From Pelodera strongyloides (Eukaryota; Nematoda; Chromadorea; Rhabditida; Rhabditidae), in the NCBI GenBank assembly GCA_036852015.1, contig JAANDG010000356.1, forward strand, positions 1-64,000: a stretch of 64,000 nucleotides of DNA, read 5' to 3'. Positions 35,158 to 48,735 of the stretch are shown piece by piece. A program made the position numbers and the translations under genes. How positions within the stretch are numbered: the stretch's first letter is position 1; the number at the start of each line of letters is the position of its first letter. Under the pieces are notes generated by a model that saw only the letters and a program-made list of their open reading frames with translations, was not told where the DNA came from and searched no databases.

Positions 35158-38100
35158 TTTCTCTCTGTTACCTCAATGCAAGATTGGTGATGTTGACAAC
35201 TTCCAGAAGTGAGAGTTCTTCTTTCCCGAGAGCGATCTCCAATGGAGCCTTCAGATATTCATTCGCTCTTTGTAATTCCATCAGAAGTGACAAATGAACT
35301 GCGGAAAGCGTACCGTACTTCGACTGATCCGCAGGCGACAATTGCGCGGGAGAACCTTTAATTCAAAAATATTAACGTGTTAGCCACTTATATATTATTC
35401 AAACAATTCACCAAGAAAGAACGCTAGCATGATGACTAGTTGTAGTCAATAGTGAGCGGATTTTCAGATCTTTTCTTGCTTTGGCATAAGCGAAGAAGTG
35501 TTGGTTTGAGTTATAGCAATATGTACGTGTTCTGTGCTTGACATTTAGCCACTATAAAATGCAAGAAAATTTTAATTGTTTGTAATTACTTAGTGCGGTA
35601 ATAATTGTTCTGCTTGTGCTTGTTGATGAACATTCTTCGCGTGTCTGCTGTCCTGGAAAGGTTTAATTAAAAATAAAAATTCATTATTTTTCGATTGGTT
35701 GGCCTGTTTATAATTGCAATGTTAACGCAAACCCTACCGTATGTCATGGAAGAGCCTGCAGAAATAGCAGAAGTCGGCGTGGAAAAGGTGGAGAGCGCAG
35801 GCACGGAGAGTGATGATTGAGACGTGTTATAAATAGAAGAGTGAGCAGACGAAGAAGGGTTCGAGACTTGTGCTCCATCAGGCATTGCCTGAGAGGGTGT
35901 CGACAACGATGGTGCACGCAGAGACTGTGGTGCTGGTGGGAGAGACAGGTTAGGCCTGAATACATATAAATTAAAATTACATAATTTCCACATCGTGTCA
36001 TGTTAGGTTTTCACGTATCGATTACATTCAAAGGGAATATGGGCCGGTTTCATTCTTATGCCGCTTATGCAAATGAGCATGAATTATAATAAAAAGTCGA
36101 GCTAACTTCGAGTAAATTAGCATAAATACGTAAGAACTCAGTTGTCCACGATGCGTTTCAAAAACCTGCCGTATTTCGCTTTAAGTATCTGGAATTTGAA
36201 TCTTCACGAACAGATTCAACTTTTCAGATTTATGCAATGATGAATTCAAACTCAAGATTGCGAAAAACTGCGGCTTGTTCAATAAAATTCATCACAAACT
36301 TTTACCCTGTAAACGGCACTTGCAAGATTGAAAAAATAAAATTGTTAGGGGACATAATCACATAATACATAGCTTACCATGCCCAGTCAAATGAGGCTGG
36401 AATTCTTCCAGCGGTTGCGGTATTCAGATACCAATCGAAGCCAGTGTACGGTGGGTAAGCGGAAGGTAGAAAACTAAATGGGTTGGTTTTATAGAGGAAC
36501 TAAGCTAACCATTTTCCACATTTTGCACATAAGTTGCACATTTTTCATATAATAATGCAGTTCCATGTGTAAATTTCAGTAACACGTGCCATACCGCATT
36601 AAAGGGTCTGCCCATTTCAGGCAACCCCTATTTGGCCACTCCATCTGATTCTCCGTGTCAAATATAGAAGGATGCATTTTATTCTAATTTTTAAGCGCAA
36701 CATTCAGCTGTCGTAGACAGCAATTTACCATAGCCAGTCATACCCAACAATATATCGCAATTGTCACGCCCGTTAGCACCGATTGGCCAATATGCCGCAT
36801 GGGCGTGACTATTGTGTTGTTGGCGAATCAGCGCGAATGGGCGTGACAACTGTGATAAATTGTTGGGTATGACTAGCCATGGTAAATTGCTGATAACTGC
36901 GTGAACGTTGCTCCTGAAAATTGGAAAAAATTGCATCTTACCATATTTGTACACTGAGAATCACAGGGAGTCATCAAAAATAGGGGTTACCTGAAATGGG
37001 CCTGACCCTGCTCACTAATAAGTAATTTAAACTTGAACAAACCGATTGATTTCCTGTACAGAAGGAATAGGAGGCGGTGGAATGGGTGAATTCTCTGAAA
37101 AGGAAAAATGATCCGAGGGATTTATTTAAACATAACATAATGAATTGCTTAAACTTAATTCGCGTGAATGTAAGAGCACTGGTCAGGACTGTTCTATTAT
37201 AAAATGTAAACGATGCCACAATAAAGCTAATTGGAGCCTACGGTACTGACGTTGCGCCGAAGAAGTTAACGGCGAGCATCGCGTGTTATTAGATGCATTT
37301 CCTTCAGATGAAGTCAATTCTGTGAGCCGCGTGTCTGCGGGATAGAATCCACATTTGCATGTACACGTGCAGTGGTCTTGCTTTCTGAAAAGAAAGAGTT
37401 TCGACACATTTTCGACAATCGAAGTTATCAATATTGGCTAAACAAATTTACATGTGCAAAGTCATAAAAATAGTAAAGACAAACTTGGATGCTTTTCGTA
37501 TCAAATCGACGAGGACATCTTTTCTTACACTGACTTCTTCATCGGAGTCGCCTTCGAGTACCTGGAAGGAGGTAATAAAGAGGCAGGGAAATCTGAGAGG
37601 GAGGGAGAAAGAGGTAGAGGGTGATAGAGAGGGGAAATTGAGGGAGAAATAAGTAGATTCGTATGGAAGTAACGAGAGAGCGATGGAAAGAGAAGAAAGG
37701 GTCGTCAGAGTGAAAATACATAAAGAGGAATGACATAATGGTGTAGGCGTTTAGGTATGTAGATATTTGCATCAGAGGTCATATTCACCATTCAATTTCC
37801 CATTGAGAATTCCCAGTGTTTTTCTTTGCGTGTCCCACATTATAATGCTATTTTCTGTCCCCAGGGACTATTTCCCCGAGGGAATCGGAGTGGTCAATAT
37901 GGCCTCAAATGTATAAATTAGAGAAATGAGGCAGAGAAATAGTTTAATACGTAGAAGGCCCACATCTTGTATCGATTTCCTCATTTTGGTTCGTTTTCTC
38001 GGTGCCTTTTCCCTTTCGGTTTTCTTGAGCAATTCCACCGACATTCCCATCTGAAATTGTATTTTTATTGCATTTTCTTTGAATATTTTCTTTATTGAGA

Positions 38101-39218
38101 AGATAAACTCCAAAACTCTCTGTTTCTCTACCTCTATACACTTCCTTAGTCTGCATGCCTGACAGTATCGCCTTGATTTCACATTTATCGCGCAATTGTC
38201 ATTGAATGGACAGCGGATTTCCTGAATATGGGAATTGTTAGATCCAAATCGGGAACCTTTTTTGATATGCTAACGATCTTAGCTCCCAGAGTTCTTCCTC
38301 ATAGTGTAAGGGCTCTGAGAGAACTCAAAATCCAAAGGATAAAACTCCGAGTAAAGCTATGGTGATATCATGTCGCGTAGTAGAGCACCGTAAACCTAGA
38401 ACAATAACCTCGTATAATATAATGCCTACCTCTGCTCGTAGAGCTTGCCGGCGGAAGAATGATTTGCCTGAAAGATGTTAAAATTCACTTACCTAAATAA
38501 TTATTTGCTTGCATGCTTACTTTAGCAAAAAAAATATTTGTCGTTATTGTGCACATCCGGTAATTGGTCAAACTAGTAAGGTCGATTATTAGTTTGCAAT
38601 ATCGTCACAAGAAAATGTTTCAAGGTTGAAGCAAATACATAAAATAGTGAATGCCAGTGCTGCGTCCGCATGGAACTCTATATCGAAATGTTCTCTAAAT
38701 AAGTGGTCGGAATTCGAGTTTCATTACTGAAGATTATGCAGGTACCACAGCGATACATATCCTAGTTGCCTTTAATTGCTGTATACACAACAATGTGCAA
38801 TAATAATAAAAACCCACATGATTCGCAAGCCATAATACCAAAGTTGTATCCTATTGCTCGGTCTCCGCAAACAAGGCACAGCTTTTGCTCAGCTATACTA
38901 AAATGATCAAAGTTACAGTTGAGGCAGCGATTTGGAATAAGTTCTGAAAAGTTTACTGTATTACTTCTCGGGATGATATTTCAGGAAAAACTCTTACCCT
39001 TTACTTGTGGAAGTATCTGCATCTTCACTGACAGAAGACGGTGAAAATGGGAACATTACATCAATATTTGTGAATAGGGAGGCAAGGTCCTGAAAGCTAC
39101 CTAAGGATAGTTTCTTCCCACTAAAGGACGACTGTAAGAAAGGCAATAGACATCCAAATGTTGACTTTAGAAACAACAAATTTGAAACGTGCGTGTATAC
39201 ATATTGGTCCCGAAACAT
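33461..39218 (-). CDS. nuclear hormone receptor, DAF-12/NHR-8/NHR-48 (NR1I/J) type
   Basis: Seventeen phase-matched exons: 39218-38998 (start uncertain), 38897-38818, 38467-38430, 38221-38132, 38050-37964, 37561-37485, 37384-37251, 37094-37043, 36473-36378, 35955-35738, 35355-35172, 34912-34836, 34624-34521, 34344-34268, 34093-33941, 33803-33750 and 33635-33461, about 638 aa. Zinc finger 1 (CLVCGDRAIGYNFG, CESCKSFFRR) and zinc finger 2 (CPFNDNC, then YCQACRLRKCIEMGM) make a complete DNA-binding domain with P-box CESCKS, close to the ESCKA box of DAF-12 and NHR-8. A long Ser/Pro-rich hinge (exons 6-10) follows. The ligand-binding domain shows helix 3-4 MMAKELESFKKLSNRDQLNL, helix 8 AIVLFSPDRPQLEDR and an AF-2 helix PLLRELFD. 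Family members are ligand-regulated nuclear transcription factors for sterols or xenobiotics. The acceptor of exon 13 is either AG at 34625, adding IPYYISG, or a non-AG site; see findings. Confidence 0.93.
35105..35155. repeat. (CT)n microsatellite
   Basis: Run of TCTC units in the receptor intron just downstream of exon 11 (exon end 35172). Confidence 0.9.
36030..36184. mobile_element. MITE family A, degenerate copy 5
   Basis: Retains GGGCCGGTTTCATTCTTATG, GCAAATGAGCATGAATTATA and the right end AAAAACCTGCCGTATTTCGC followed by TTTAA. The left terminus is lost. Lies in a receptor intron. Confidence 0.7.
36599..37009. mobile_element. MITE family D, copy 1
   Basis: Starts TTAAAGGGTCTGCCCATTTC and ends GAAATGGGCCTGACCCT, about 411 bases. 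Sub-terminal words (CCATCTGATTCTCCGTGTCA and GTCATACCCAACAAT) match copy 2 at 44270-44687. The right terminus is eroded. Intronic in the receptor gene. Confidence 0.85.
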
Positions 39219-39366
39219 TGTAATTCGGAAATAGGCTTCAAAGGTTCAAAGCTTATTAAAAAAGGCAAATGTCTAAGTCGTCTAAAAGCGTGGACATTTA
39301 TTCCACAGGGTACAAAATGATCCTTATTTTTTTCTATTTGTCAATTTATCCTAGTATATTTCTAAA

Positions 39367-39800
39367 CCAGACGGCTCCGCCGCCTGAGCCGTCTTTCCAT
39401 ACTTATGAAAACGTCTAAAACATAGATGTAAATTTTGTGAATTGACAACTACATCTACATGTTCTTTTGCATAATGTATTGAACTCGACACCTTTTTATA
39501 CTGCGGAACATTTTATTCTAATTGAACTTCCGTAACGCACAGAGTGCTAGCGCACACTACAGTTACTATCTTATTTTATAAAAGAGTAACTGTAGCCTAA
39601 TTAGCATACCGATGTGCGTTACGGAAATGCAAATTTCGTGTTCGGGTATAAAAAGAGTGTCGCAGCTCAATATCGAAGTATGCATATGCAATTGTTTCCT
39701 ATTATGTGAATTTCTTATGATACGTTTGAAACTTTGTATATAAATATGCCCATGCTAAACCAATCATATTTCCATGTAAGTCGCCTCAGGCGGCGTGAGC
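39367..39800. mobile_element. palindromic element (family G), full copy
   Basis: Outer ends CAGACGGCTCCGCCGCCTGA and TCGCCTCAGGCGGCGTGAGC. The interior folds on itself around 39572 (CGTAACGCACAGAGTGC...TAACTGTAGCC...GTGCGTTACGG). The right half matches 31230-31700 on the other strand. Confidence 0.75.
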
Positions 39801-40802
39801 ATAATAAGATATAATCATAGTCATCTAGAAATCATTGAAGCCTACCTCCATGCACGACTAACTGCCTCTAATACAGTGATATATACAATAATACAGACTC
39901 CTACGTGTAAAATGGAGGGTTTTAATAAAGATAATGGTATATTAATGGTCTGATTTTCAGCCGCATAGTTAAATATCTGATAAGAAAAGCATAAGAAGGG
40001 AACGCATAGTTAACCAACTGATTGCCGTCGATACTCTGCGAAAATAGTGTGTGAAATGAGAGACATTTTATATTTTTATATATAAATTGCATGGTTTAGA
40101 CGGGTGATATTGCTGATTCATCAAGAAAACTGGGGAAAAAGGATCAGAATCACATAGTTATGCGTAAAAGATTTTAAACGCATAGTTAACGAACTGATAA
40201 GACGTATTTATGGAATTATATAAAGGATTGATAAGGTGAATGCACAATGTACAAAGTATGCCGATGTACTTTAGAAATGATGTATTATTCGCGAAGTTTG
40301 CGTCCCAATTTGTGTAGGACAAAGTGGAACTCTAAGAAAAATATTAACTTATAGTATAGGAATAGTCCAGTTTTGAGACAATGAAAATCAACACAAAAAG
40401 AACTCTTCAATGCTAATTGTATACGAATGAAACATCGGTAATGCGTAAAATAGTAAAATGTCAAGAACGTGATTCATTTTCATTATTAATTTTGTCAGGA
40501 TCGTTTTCGATGGAAAGTAAAAATGATATAAAAGTAGAGGATTGCAACAGAAAAATATTGTAAAAACTGGTAAGGACAATACTAATAAAAATACTGTGAC
40601 AAAAACTGTTCAAGCAAATAATCTTATTAACAAAACCTATGAAATTTGACAATGATCGACACAAACACGAAAGTGTTGACTTCTAGACACGAAAAATCAA
40701 TAGCAAACTCCAGATAAGGGTTCCTTATCTCCAAATATAAGAAAATTATATATTTTTCACTTTACAATGCGGTGTGGAGTTTGAGTTTGAGATCTCTTTT
40801 TG

Positions 40803-41345
40803 GATTTATACATTTACCAGACGGCTATCGCACCCTAAGGCGACTGAAATACTACGTCGGCGATACTTCGAAGTTCGAAGTGCTTATGGAAAATGGCTAT
40901 ACTCATACTAAGCGTCTGAAGCGTATATATTTTTGCAATACGACTTAATGACGCTAATTTTGGAGAGTTGCGTACAGTTGGCCTACCTATACCTTATACC
41001 AACCAAATGACTGAACCGTAGAAAACCGTTGCGGACATATAAAGAAAATCAGACGGCTTCCAACCGTTTTCCGTTATTAAAAAAGAAGTAAATAAATTTA
41101 CAGTAATAATAGGAAAAGTGTAAAGGAGAGTATTGATTGATAGATAGAGTGTACACGTTCTTATGTTATAAAAGGGCCATCGCCGCCCGAGGTGACTTTC
41201 CAATACTACGTACGTAGGCGACACCTAGACGGGCATACGAAAAATGGGCATATTTTGGAAAGTTGCAAAATGTTAGCATACTTATACCAAACGCCTGAAA
41301 TGGAGAAAAACGTTGCGGACATACAAAGAAAATCACACGGCTTCA
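40803..41345. repeat. diverged direct repeat of about 330 bases
   Basis: Two units, each with GACGGCTATCGC / GGCCATCGCCGC, AATACTACGT, ATGGAAAATGG and CTTATACC, then GTTGCGGACATA(T/C)AAAGAAAATC. The first part of each resembles the tips of family G (GACGGCT...GGCGACT), so these may be old family G derivatives. Confidence 0.6.
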
Positions 41346-42070
41346 AACCTCACTTCTTATAAGATAATATATCTTCTTCGAAGTCGGACGATAAAAGTGT
41401 TGTCGACATACACGTATACACTCTTGTCTGAACAGATTTGTATTATACATATTACAGTATTACAGTATTGTTCGTCCTTCACAGATGGATCCAAAAAAAT
41501 CTGAAAACTCACGGATCCTAATTTACACCTTTTGGATTTAGAAAAACAAATAAGCCCTTGCGCCCTATAGGACGTAAGCCCTATAGGACATTATTAATTA
41601 GATTGACTATGACAGCGAACTTATATCCTGATGCCCGGGTACTTTTCATTATTCATTATTATCCGAAATATGTAAGCTTCAACCACCTGGAATGGAAAAT
41701 CGGCTGCCTAACCTGAGCAACAAAGCCGTGAACCAATCGGTAGACTATACTATACAGTTGCATTTGTGCTATTCACATAAATTGACAGAGAATACCAGCA
41801 TAACGATTCTCTCGTTAGCGCACATCTTTTTCGCCTTTAATTCTAGGGCTTTTCATATTTTTCATCATGACAATTTTACTGAATTATCAAATTTCATTCC
41901 CACAATATTCAAATAGATTTTGATCTTTTCAAATAAATAATTTATAGTCTTCATAATTAAAACAAAGCAAAAACAATCTCATCACACCGCTTTATTATAA
42001 ATAAATTTGGGAGCAGACCCGAATAACCAAAATTATTAACCAAAATAACAAAACAATAAATGGAAACTAT

Positions 42071-45000
42071 TTAGTGGAGATTTTCCAAAGCGTTGCATTT
42101 GTCCCTCAGGTTCTTTTCTAAAGAAAGTGTCACTCCGGGACGACGTTTGAAGTATCTAAAGAGTTCAATGGAGTAAAGCCAAAACGATGTTCTTTTGCTA
42201 TGACACAATTGGACCTCATGTTGCGCACTTGTGACACCACAGTGACACACCCACTCTCTTCAAAAACGTTCTGCGCTGTATTTTTCAGCCATAACCGCAG
42301 AATTTCATTATATAAACATGAGCATCAGGTTAAATCAAATATTTTGTTTTCTGCAAAATTCAAACCTCTGCCATTGAACTGGTGTTTTCTTCTCGTGCTC
42401 TTCTATTCCGAGAGCGAATCTGAAAAAAAATTTGTTTCCTTTTTTCGGGTTCAATCTAACAGTGGACTTTTATTTTCATGAATAAATAAAACTTCGAATA
42501 CCGTAGCCAACTGACCTAAACTCCGAATCTTGCGTACTGACTGTGGTACAAAAGTGGGGCGGGACTTCCATAAAGTCTAGCTCAGATCCTCCCGATACCG
42601 TAGTCACGACAGTATATGAAGAATAGATAGACCGCAGGCGGGTAGAGTGATTCACGAGCGTTGCTGAGCTTTGTAGAGACGCAGAGATGCTATAATCAAA
42701 AATCACACTGATCTATAGCGACAATACAGTAGACATAAAATGATGCGGCACATTTGTCCTTAATCTGCAAGTTCGTAGAATTTCTGAATCGTATTATCAG
42801 CAAACTGACTTCATCTTAATATCAGCGTTAGCCATTCTGTTCCACACTGAAACACCACATGAACCAGTCAGTCGTCCGTTGATTGAAGCTGAATTATTAC
42901 ATATTATAAACATAGAAACAATATTACGCTTTTAGTTTTTAATCATTGTTTGATGAAAACGGCACAAGCTCGAACCCGCGTCACTTTGTTTTAGACATCG
43001 AAGCCAACAAATGCTGTTAGCGCCCAAGTTTGCTAACAAATGGTCGCACCTTTGGCGGTTTTGCCCAAGTTAACTTGCGCTAGATAGCGCTGTGCGCATA
43101 TTCTAACTATAGTAATCGATGAAAGCGTCAGCGGATTTCGATCAATTCGACATATTCCACCTTGTTTTATGAGGATTCACACATACTTCCCAACTACATA
43201 CCGACACTGGAGAAGTCAATCGATGCACCGGATATCAAGGGAATCGAACCTTCAAAAAGGCGAAGAACCGAATTTCCCTAAATAATTATGCGGTTATAAA
43301 AAGTTTCGTCAACCCGAACCGTTTCTTGTGAATCAAGTCTTCAGTATAAGGCTTTATTATTCATAATTTCGGGGTCAATGTTTGAAAGTCTAACTGTAAG
43401 TTTGACTGGCTGCATATTGTTCTACATATCTTCCTATATTTAATAAAAATCGAATGAAAAGGTTGAATTTGTGGTGACTGCGTCTCTTTAAACAAAAATT
43501 ATGAAAAACCTCAAACGCCTTGATTGTCTGTCCGTCCGCATTCCAAACTGTGGACATCATCTGACTGGTTCCCGTGAAAATGTCAACGCTAAACAGTCGA
43601 AAATTAAATATTTGTGGCTATAAACCACTGGGAAAACTCCGCGGTTGCGCGGCGGTCGTCTGGCGCAAAAAGGTGCGCGGCGGTCATATGGAGGTATCGC
43701 GGCGCAGGAGTCGGGATTCCCAAAAACGGTTCCGCGGCTGGCGCGCCCCAGGTGCGCCGTGGTTTTTATTTAAATGAAAGCCGTATTGCAACATACACCG
43801 TTGTATTTAAATGAAAGCCATATTGCAATGAATTTAGAAGTGTTGTTTCTAACTTTATTTGATTGCCATTGAGATGGAAAGGCTCTCATAGTATTGGGTT
43901 CTATGACAACTTGAAACAACTCAAAACAACCTACAGTGGGAGTTGATGTCCGAGGAACCCAATTCTTATATGTGCATGTGGTTCTTCTGCTGTCTTGGTC
44001 GTTTTCTCTTGATCGGATTCAGAAACAAGAGCGTCCAGACCGGAAGTCTCCAATTCAATCTGAAACGGACAAAATTAATTATTTTAAATTATTTTACAAA
44101 ATAAACTAATTGCTGAAATGTGGATCATGGGTCTTTTCGATATCGAGTTCGGATCTGGAATAGTTCCCAATCATTAGCATGACCATGTGTATGTGTATTT
44201 CAAAGATATCATCATCGTCCTGGTCAATTGCTACCTGAGGACTCTTTTCTTATGGAAACATCTGATCCGTTAAAGGGTCAGGCCCATTTCAAATTACCCC
44301 TATTTTTAATGATTTCACCTGATTCTCCATGTCAAATATAGTAGGATGCAATATTTTTCTAATTTTCAAGAGCAAAAATCACTCACTATTCAGCAATTTA
44401 CCGTGGGCAGTCATACCCAGCTATCTATCGCAGTTGGCACGCCCATTCGCGCTGATTGGCCGATGTCGGAATTGCCACGCCCATTTGAGAATATTGTCCA
44501 ATTAGCGCGAGGGGGCGTGACAAATGCGATAAATAGTTGTGTATGACTGGCAATGGTAAATTGCTGAATACTGCGTGATTTTTACGCTTGAAAATTAGAA
44601 AAATATTGCAACCTACTATATTTGACATGGAGAATCAGATGGAATCATCAAAAATGGGGGTCATTTGAAATGGGCCTGACCCTTTAAAATACCCACATGG
44701 AATAGATTATGCGTCCGCTTCTTATATTTCATGCTAATATCGATATCCGATGACTTGGGTATTCCTCCATTGTAAACTGACGATGTGTCGACAACCGAAT
44801 TTTCAAGGAGGATAACTGGAAGTTTAAATTTGACGAATCAAACATGTAATGTAATAATGAAAGCAAACGTTATTAGTAATTACAATCAAACCAGATTCCC
44901 TTGCTATTTTTTTTTCATTTTCAATGTTTGCTTTATATGTTGTTGTCTTTATAATTTCCTCATGTCTATTAGAGGCAAGTGCTCATTGTCAGTTATAATT

Positions 45001-48000
45001 CATAAATTCTAACCAGACAATGGAGCGTGGAATGCTCCAGAAGAAGCTCCGAGTGCTCTGTGAATGTAGTTGGGACGGAAAACTTTGAAGGATCTCATAC
45101 GATGCCAGAGCGCTGCTTTCTAAACACAATTTGTTTAATGTCGTCTCTTTTCCTTTTAAAATTCGGAAGTATGCAGTTTCAATTGACAGTAATAAGATGG
45201 ACATTGGTGTATAAAAAATGATCGCTTGGGTTACCAGAGGACCAGAGCACACCCATTCATCGCTAGGATATACGTTTCTATGATATGAGATAAGTTAATA
45301 AGTAAAGTTATGAGCCGTAGCTTCATAAACTAAATGCCTCATTTCCTTACCAATTCATCCTTTTCCGAATGGGACCTCACAGCCGAATAGAAATAATTCC
45401 ATCTTTCTGGATCTTTTGGATTGAGAGATTCTGATCGGAGGAGAAGGGTCGCCACGTGCTGTTGTTCCAATACACTTCTGAAGTTTTGACATGATATTTG
45501 CGCAGATCGGTTGCTCATTTAACAATTTAATAAATAAATATGTTGCTGCAACGAGCAATGCAGACAATTATGCACAAAGGATAACGTAAAGTAGGAGAAG
45601 AGATAAGGAGAGAAATACTTGAAAAGGAGAGAGAAACAGCCAAACATTCGATGAAGTGAGCATGTTGGAGATCAGTTAATATAAAATTAAGAAGGGACAC
45701 TTACTCCATGAGCACATCTACGGCAAGCTTGGCGAGGTCCGTGTCAGAGTGGGTTGGACATGTGTCACGGAAGATACGAATCAAAAGACCGGTGAGCTAT
45801 AAATATTAATGCGCTATATACCAATTTAATTTGAGAGTGATTACTAAAACAAAAATTAAGGCACACATTTCTACAATGAACGCCTCTAACGGCTCCTATG
45901 ATAAGAAACGATGTGTAATAGTTTAAGCAGGGGTGTTCTGATTCCTAGTCTATCTTTCCTGCCTACAGAAGCTTGGGCAGCTGCTCACACTTTCGTTAGT
46001 ATGGCTACGGAATTCAAAAGTATTCACAAACCTGTGAATCATAGAACTTTGCGGGAGTGGCTCGAATAACTCGAAGTGCTGCCTTCTGAAGGGAAGAACT
46101 ACTTCCATCACAGAGAAATGATCGGGCTGTTGCGAAGGATCTAGAATATTAGAGAAATAAGTACCTAATATTTACGTTCCATGTTTGTATATTAGTATAT
46201 TAAACGTTGCACATAGCACATATCTAGTGTTTTCATCGAGAACTTCATCGTCTCTGTGCTGAGATACGTTTTCTTTACGGAACACTCATTTTATATCATG
46301 CTATGACTGGAAGTCAAAACCTGTCTCTGTATTTTTTGACAGTTTACCAAAAATAAACTCACTGCGGAACCGGCAGATTAACCAGTACACGGAACGCATT
46401 TGTGAGGCATTTTTCATCTGCTCCATATGAAGTCACATCAGATATGAAGGTTGATACAACCTAAAGTAGTCAGGTTTATTCAAAGAGAATGGTTAGCTCA
46501 CACGCTCACAGCATCGGTATACGAAATAAACTAAAGTTGTAATTGTAAGACAATGTCTTTTTGGTTCTCTTCATCCCCTATGCTACAACGAATTTGTTCT
46601 ATCAAATGATACAAAATGTGCTAGTGTATGGCACAATTATCTGCACGCGATAAATAAAATTCTGAATCTAGTTACCTTATACTTCCCTTTAACACAGGCA
46701 TTTGAAATGCTAGGCGATGAGGCACACTTCTTTGCGAGTACGGTAGAAAGAGCATTGGCTAGTTTCCAGTACAACTCATGCGATTTCTTTTCGCCTGTCA
46801 ACCATTTCTGGAAATGGATATTTGTTAGTTCTACAACCGGAACATTTCAGTTTCTCAGACGAAAATCCTTAAAGCGAAATACCGGCCGGTTTTTGAAACA
46901 CATCGAGTGCACCAGTATTCTTAAGCGGCTTATGCAAATGAACTTAAATTAGAATAAAAAATCGAGCTAAATTCGAGCAACTTTGCATAGCTACGTTAGA
47001 GCTCAGTTATCCGCTATGCGTTTTAACGGCCGGTGTTTCGCTTTAAGTAAAAAAATCACCACCAAGAAGTCACATAGAAATAGCTTTCGTTCATAATCGT
47101 TGAAATAAGAATAGCATACCAAGAGTGCCGCCTCCCATTTGTCATCCAAAGTTATCGATTGAGTGACTCCGAATAGAAAATCGTCTATTAGTTCGGGAGC
47201 GTCGGGGAGGAGAACATCTCTGGCCACTTTGATCGATACTTCAGTTCCCAGAGATCCGAGCATTTGAGAGAGTGCGGTTCTGCATACAGACATTTTGTAT
47301 TGTGCATGAATAACAAAATTCCCTGTTCAATTTTAACTCTCATCTTCAATTCGCGTCGATTGCTTCTATTGATCGTTACTAGAAAGCCACTCAAGGAAAA
47401 ACAAATCGCAAAGTCGCGCAAAAAAGAAGCTATGCCTCCTAAGGTTCTTTGAACCATAGTACTAAAAGTATCCGATGTGGTCTAAGCACCAATGATGAAG
47501 TAGGAAAACTTTTCGAATCAGTCACTTACAAAACGTGTTCATTTTCTGGTTCCCGTATCACTGCAACAAGTTCCTCTTCTGTAGCGAGCGTTGCTTCGCG
47601 AAGAATTGCTGAATGTACACTGTACAGTGAATTAATAGTAGTTTTGCTTTTCAAAACAAATTCCTTTAAAGCGACAGGCCCATCAAACTAAACCTAACCT
47701 ATATTTACGAAATTTTCATGATGTACATAAAGTATAAAGCAGTAATACAAATGCTTTATGTCCATTATGAACGTTTCGTAAATATAGGTTTACTTTGATG
47801 GGCATGTCCCTTGAGCCTTTAAGTTAAAGTGATCAGCATCCTCCAAATTTGGCAACTGGAAGACGTCGTTGTGACTCTTCAGGTCCAGTCGCTTTAACCA
47901 CCTTGAATATAAAACTATACCTGCAAACATAGAAGAGTGTTTGTCGCAAGTGTGTGTTTCTCCCATTGGTGCAAGATGTTCGCGATATTCCGCTACTTTC

Positions 48001-48699
48001 TCAGCTAACTGAAATAAGGAGTTTACATATTATTCTCGCTTTTCCCCCTACAATTACATAGAAAAAAGAAGAAAGAAAAAGCTCCCTAAAATCACCTTTC
48101 CTCCAACGGGTGGAATTCCCGTCCTGATTTGTTCGAACATTTTGTCGCCGACCTGAAAAGCTCCATGTTTCTCATTTTATGTAAAAGAAAAATAATTTCA
48201 TCAGCTTGCTTCTATCGTCCATGCGTGTGATACTAATAATAATTTATATAATACAATATAACTATTGTCAGCGCTTTCAACATAGATGTTCAAGTAAAAT
48301 AACGCGCTAGAGCGGGGCGCGCGCCGAGCGCTGGTATACTATAATATAATATACTATCCCCGTACCAATGCTCACAATCAGACTGATACAGCTTGGACAA
48401 TAATGAAGGGTACAACACTTGTATATTGACATTAATTCCCGCCACTAGAAAAAAAAACCATAGAATCATACTGTTTATGAGTTCTTATACAGAAATATCG
48501 TATTTCTAACTTACTTTTGTCAATTTGAAAGTATTGATTGCACAGTGATCCACAGTTTCTTCCACCTCACAGAATCGATCGATAAAACGTCGAGTTCGGT
48601 TTTCCATTTCGATATGGGCCCTAGATGAGAAAAGTTATGAAATATTTACGGTAAATATAATTAAATAAAAACCCTTCGTTAGTGCAACTGTCTTGGTCA

Positions 48700-48735
<36 letters not shown>

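Larger units (their letters stand above)
39219..42070. other. intergenic, repeat-rich
   Basis: Between the start of the receptor gene and the end of the MTP gene, both on the minus strand. It holds the palindromic element 39367-39800, a diverged direct repeat (40803-41345), and repeated GCATAGTTAA..CTGATAAG phrases at 39960-40200. No gene seen. Confidence 0.45.

Noticed and set aside
48361..48441. Extra MTP exon between exons 9 and 10 (frame ...VNIQVLYPSLLSKLYQ)
   Set aside because: It looks natural in one frame, but no phase fits its neighbours. Exon 9 joins exon 10 directly in phase 0.
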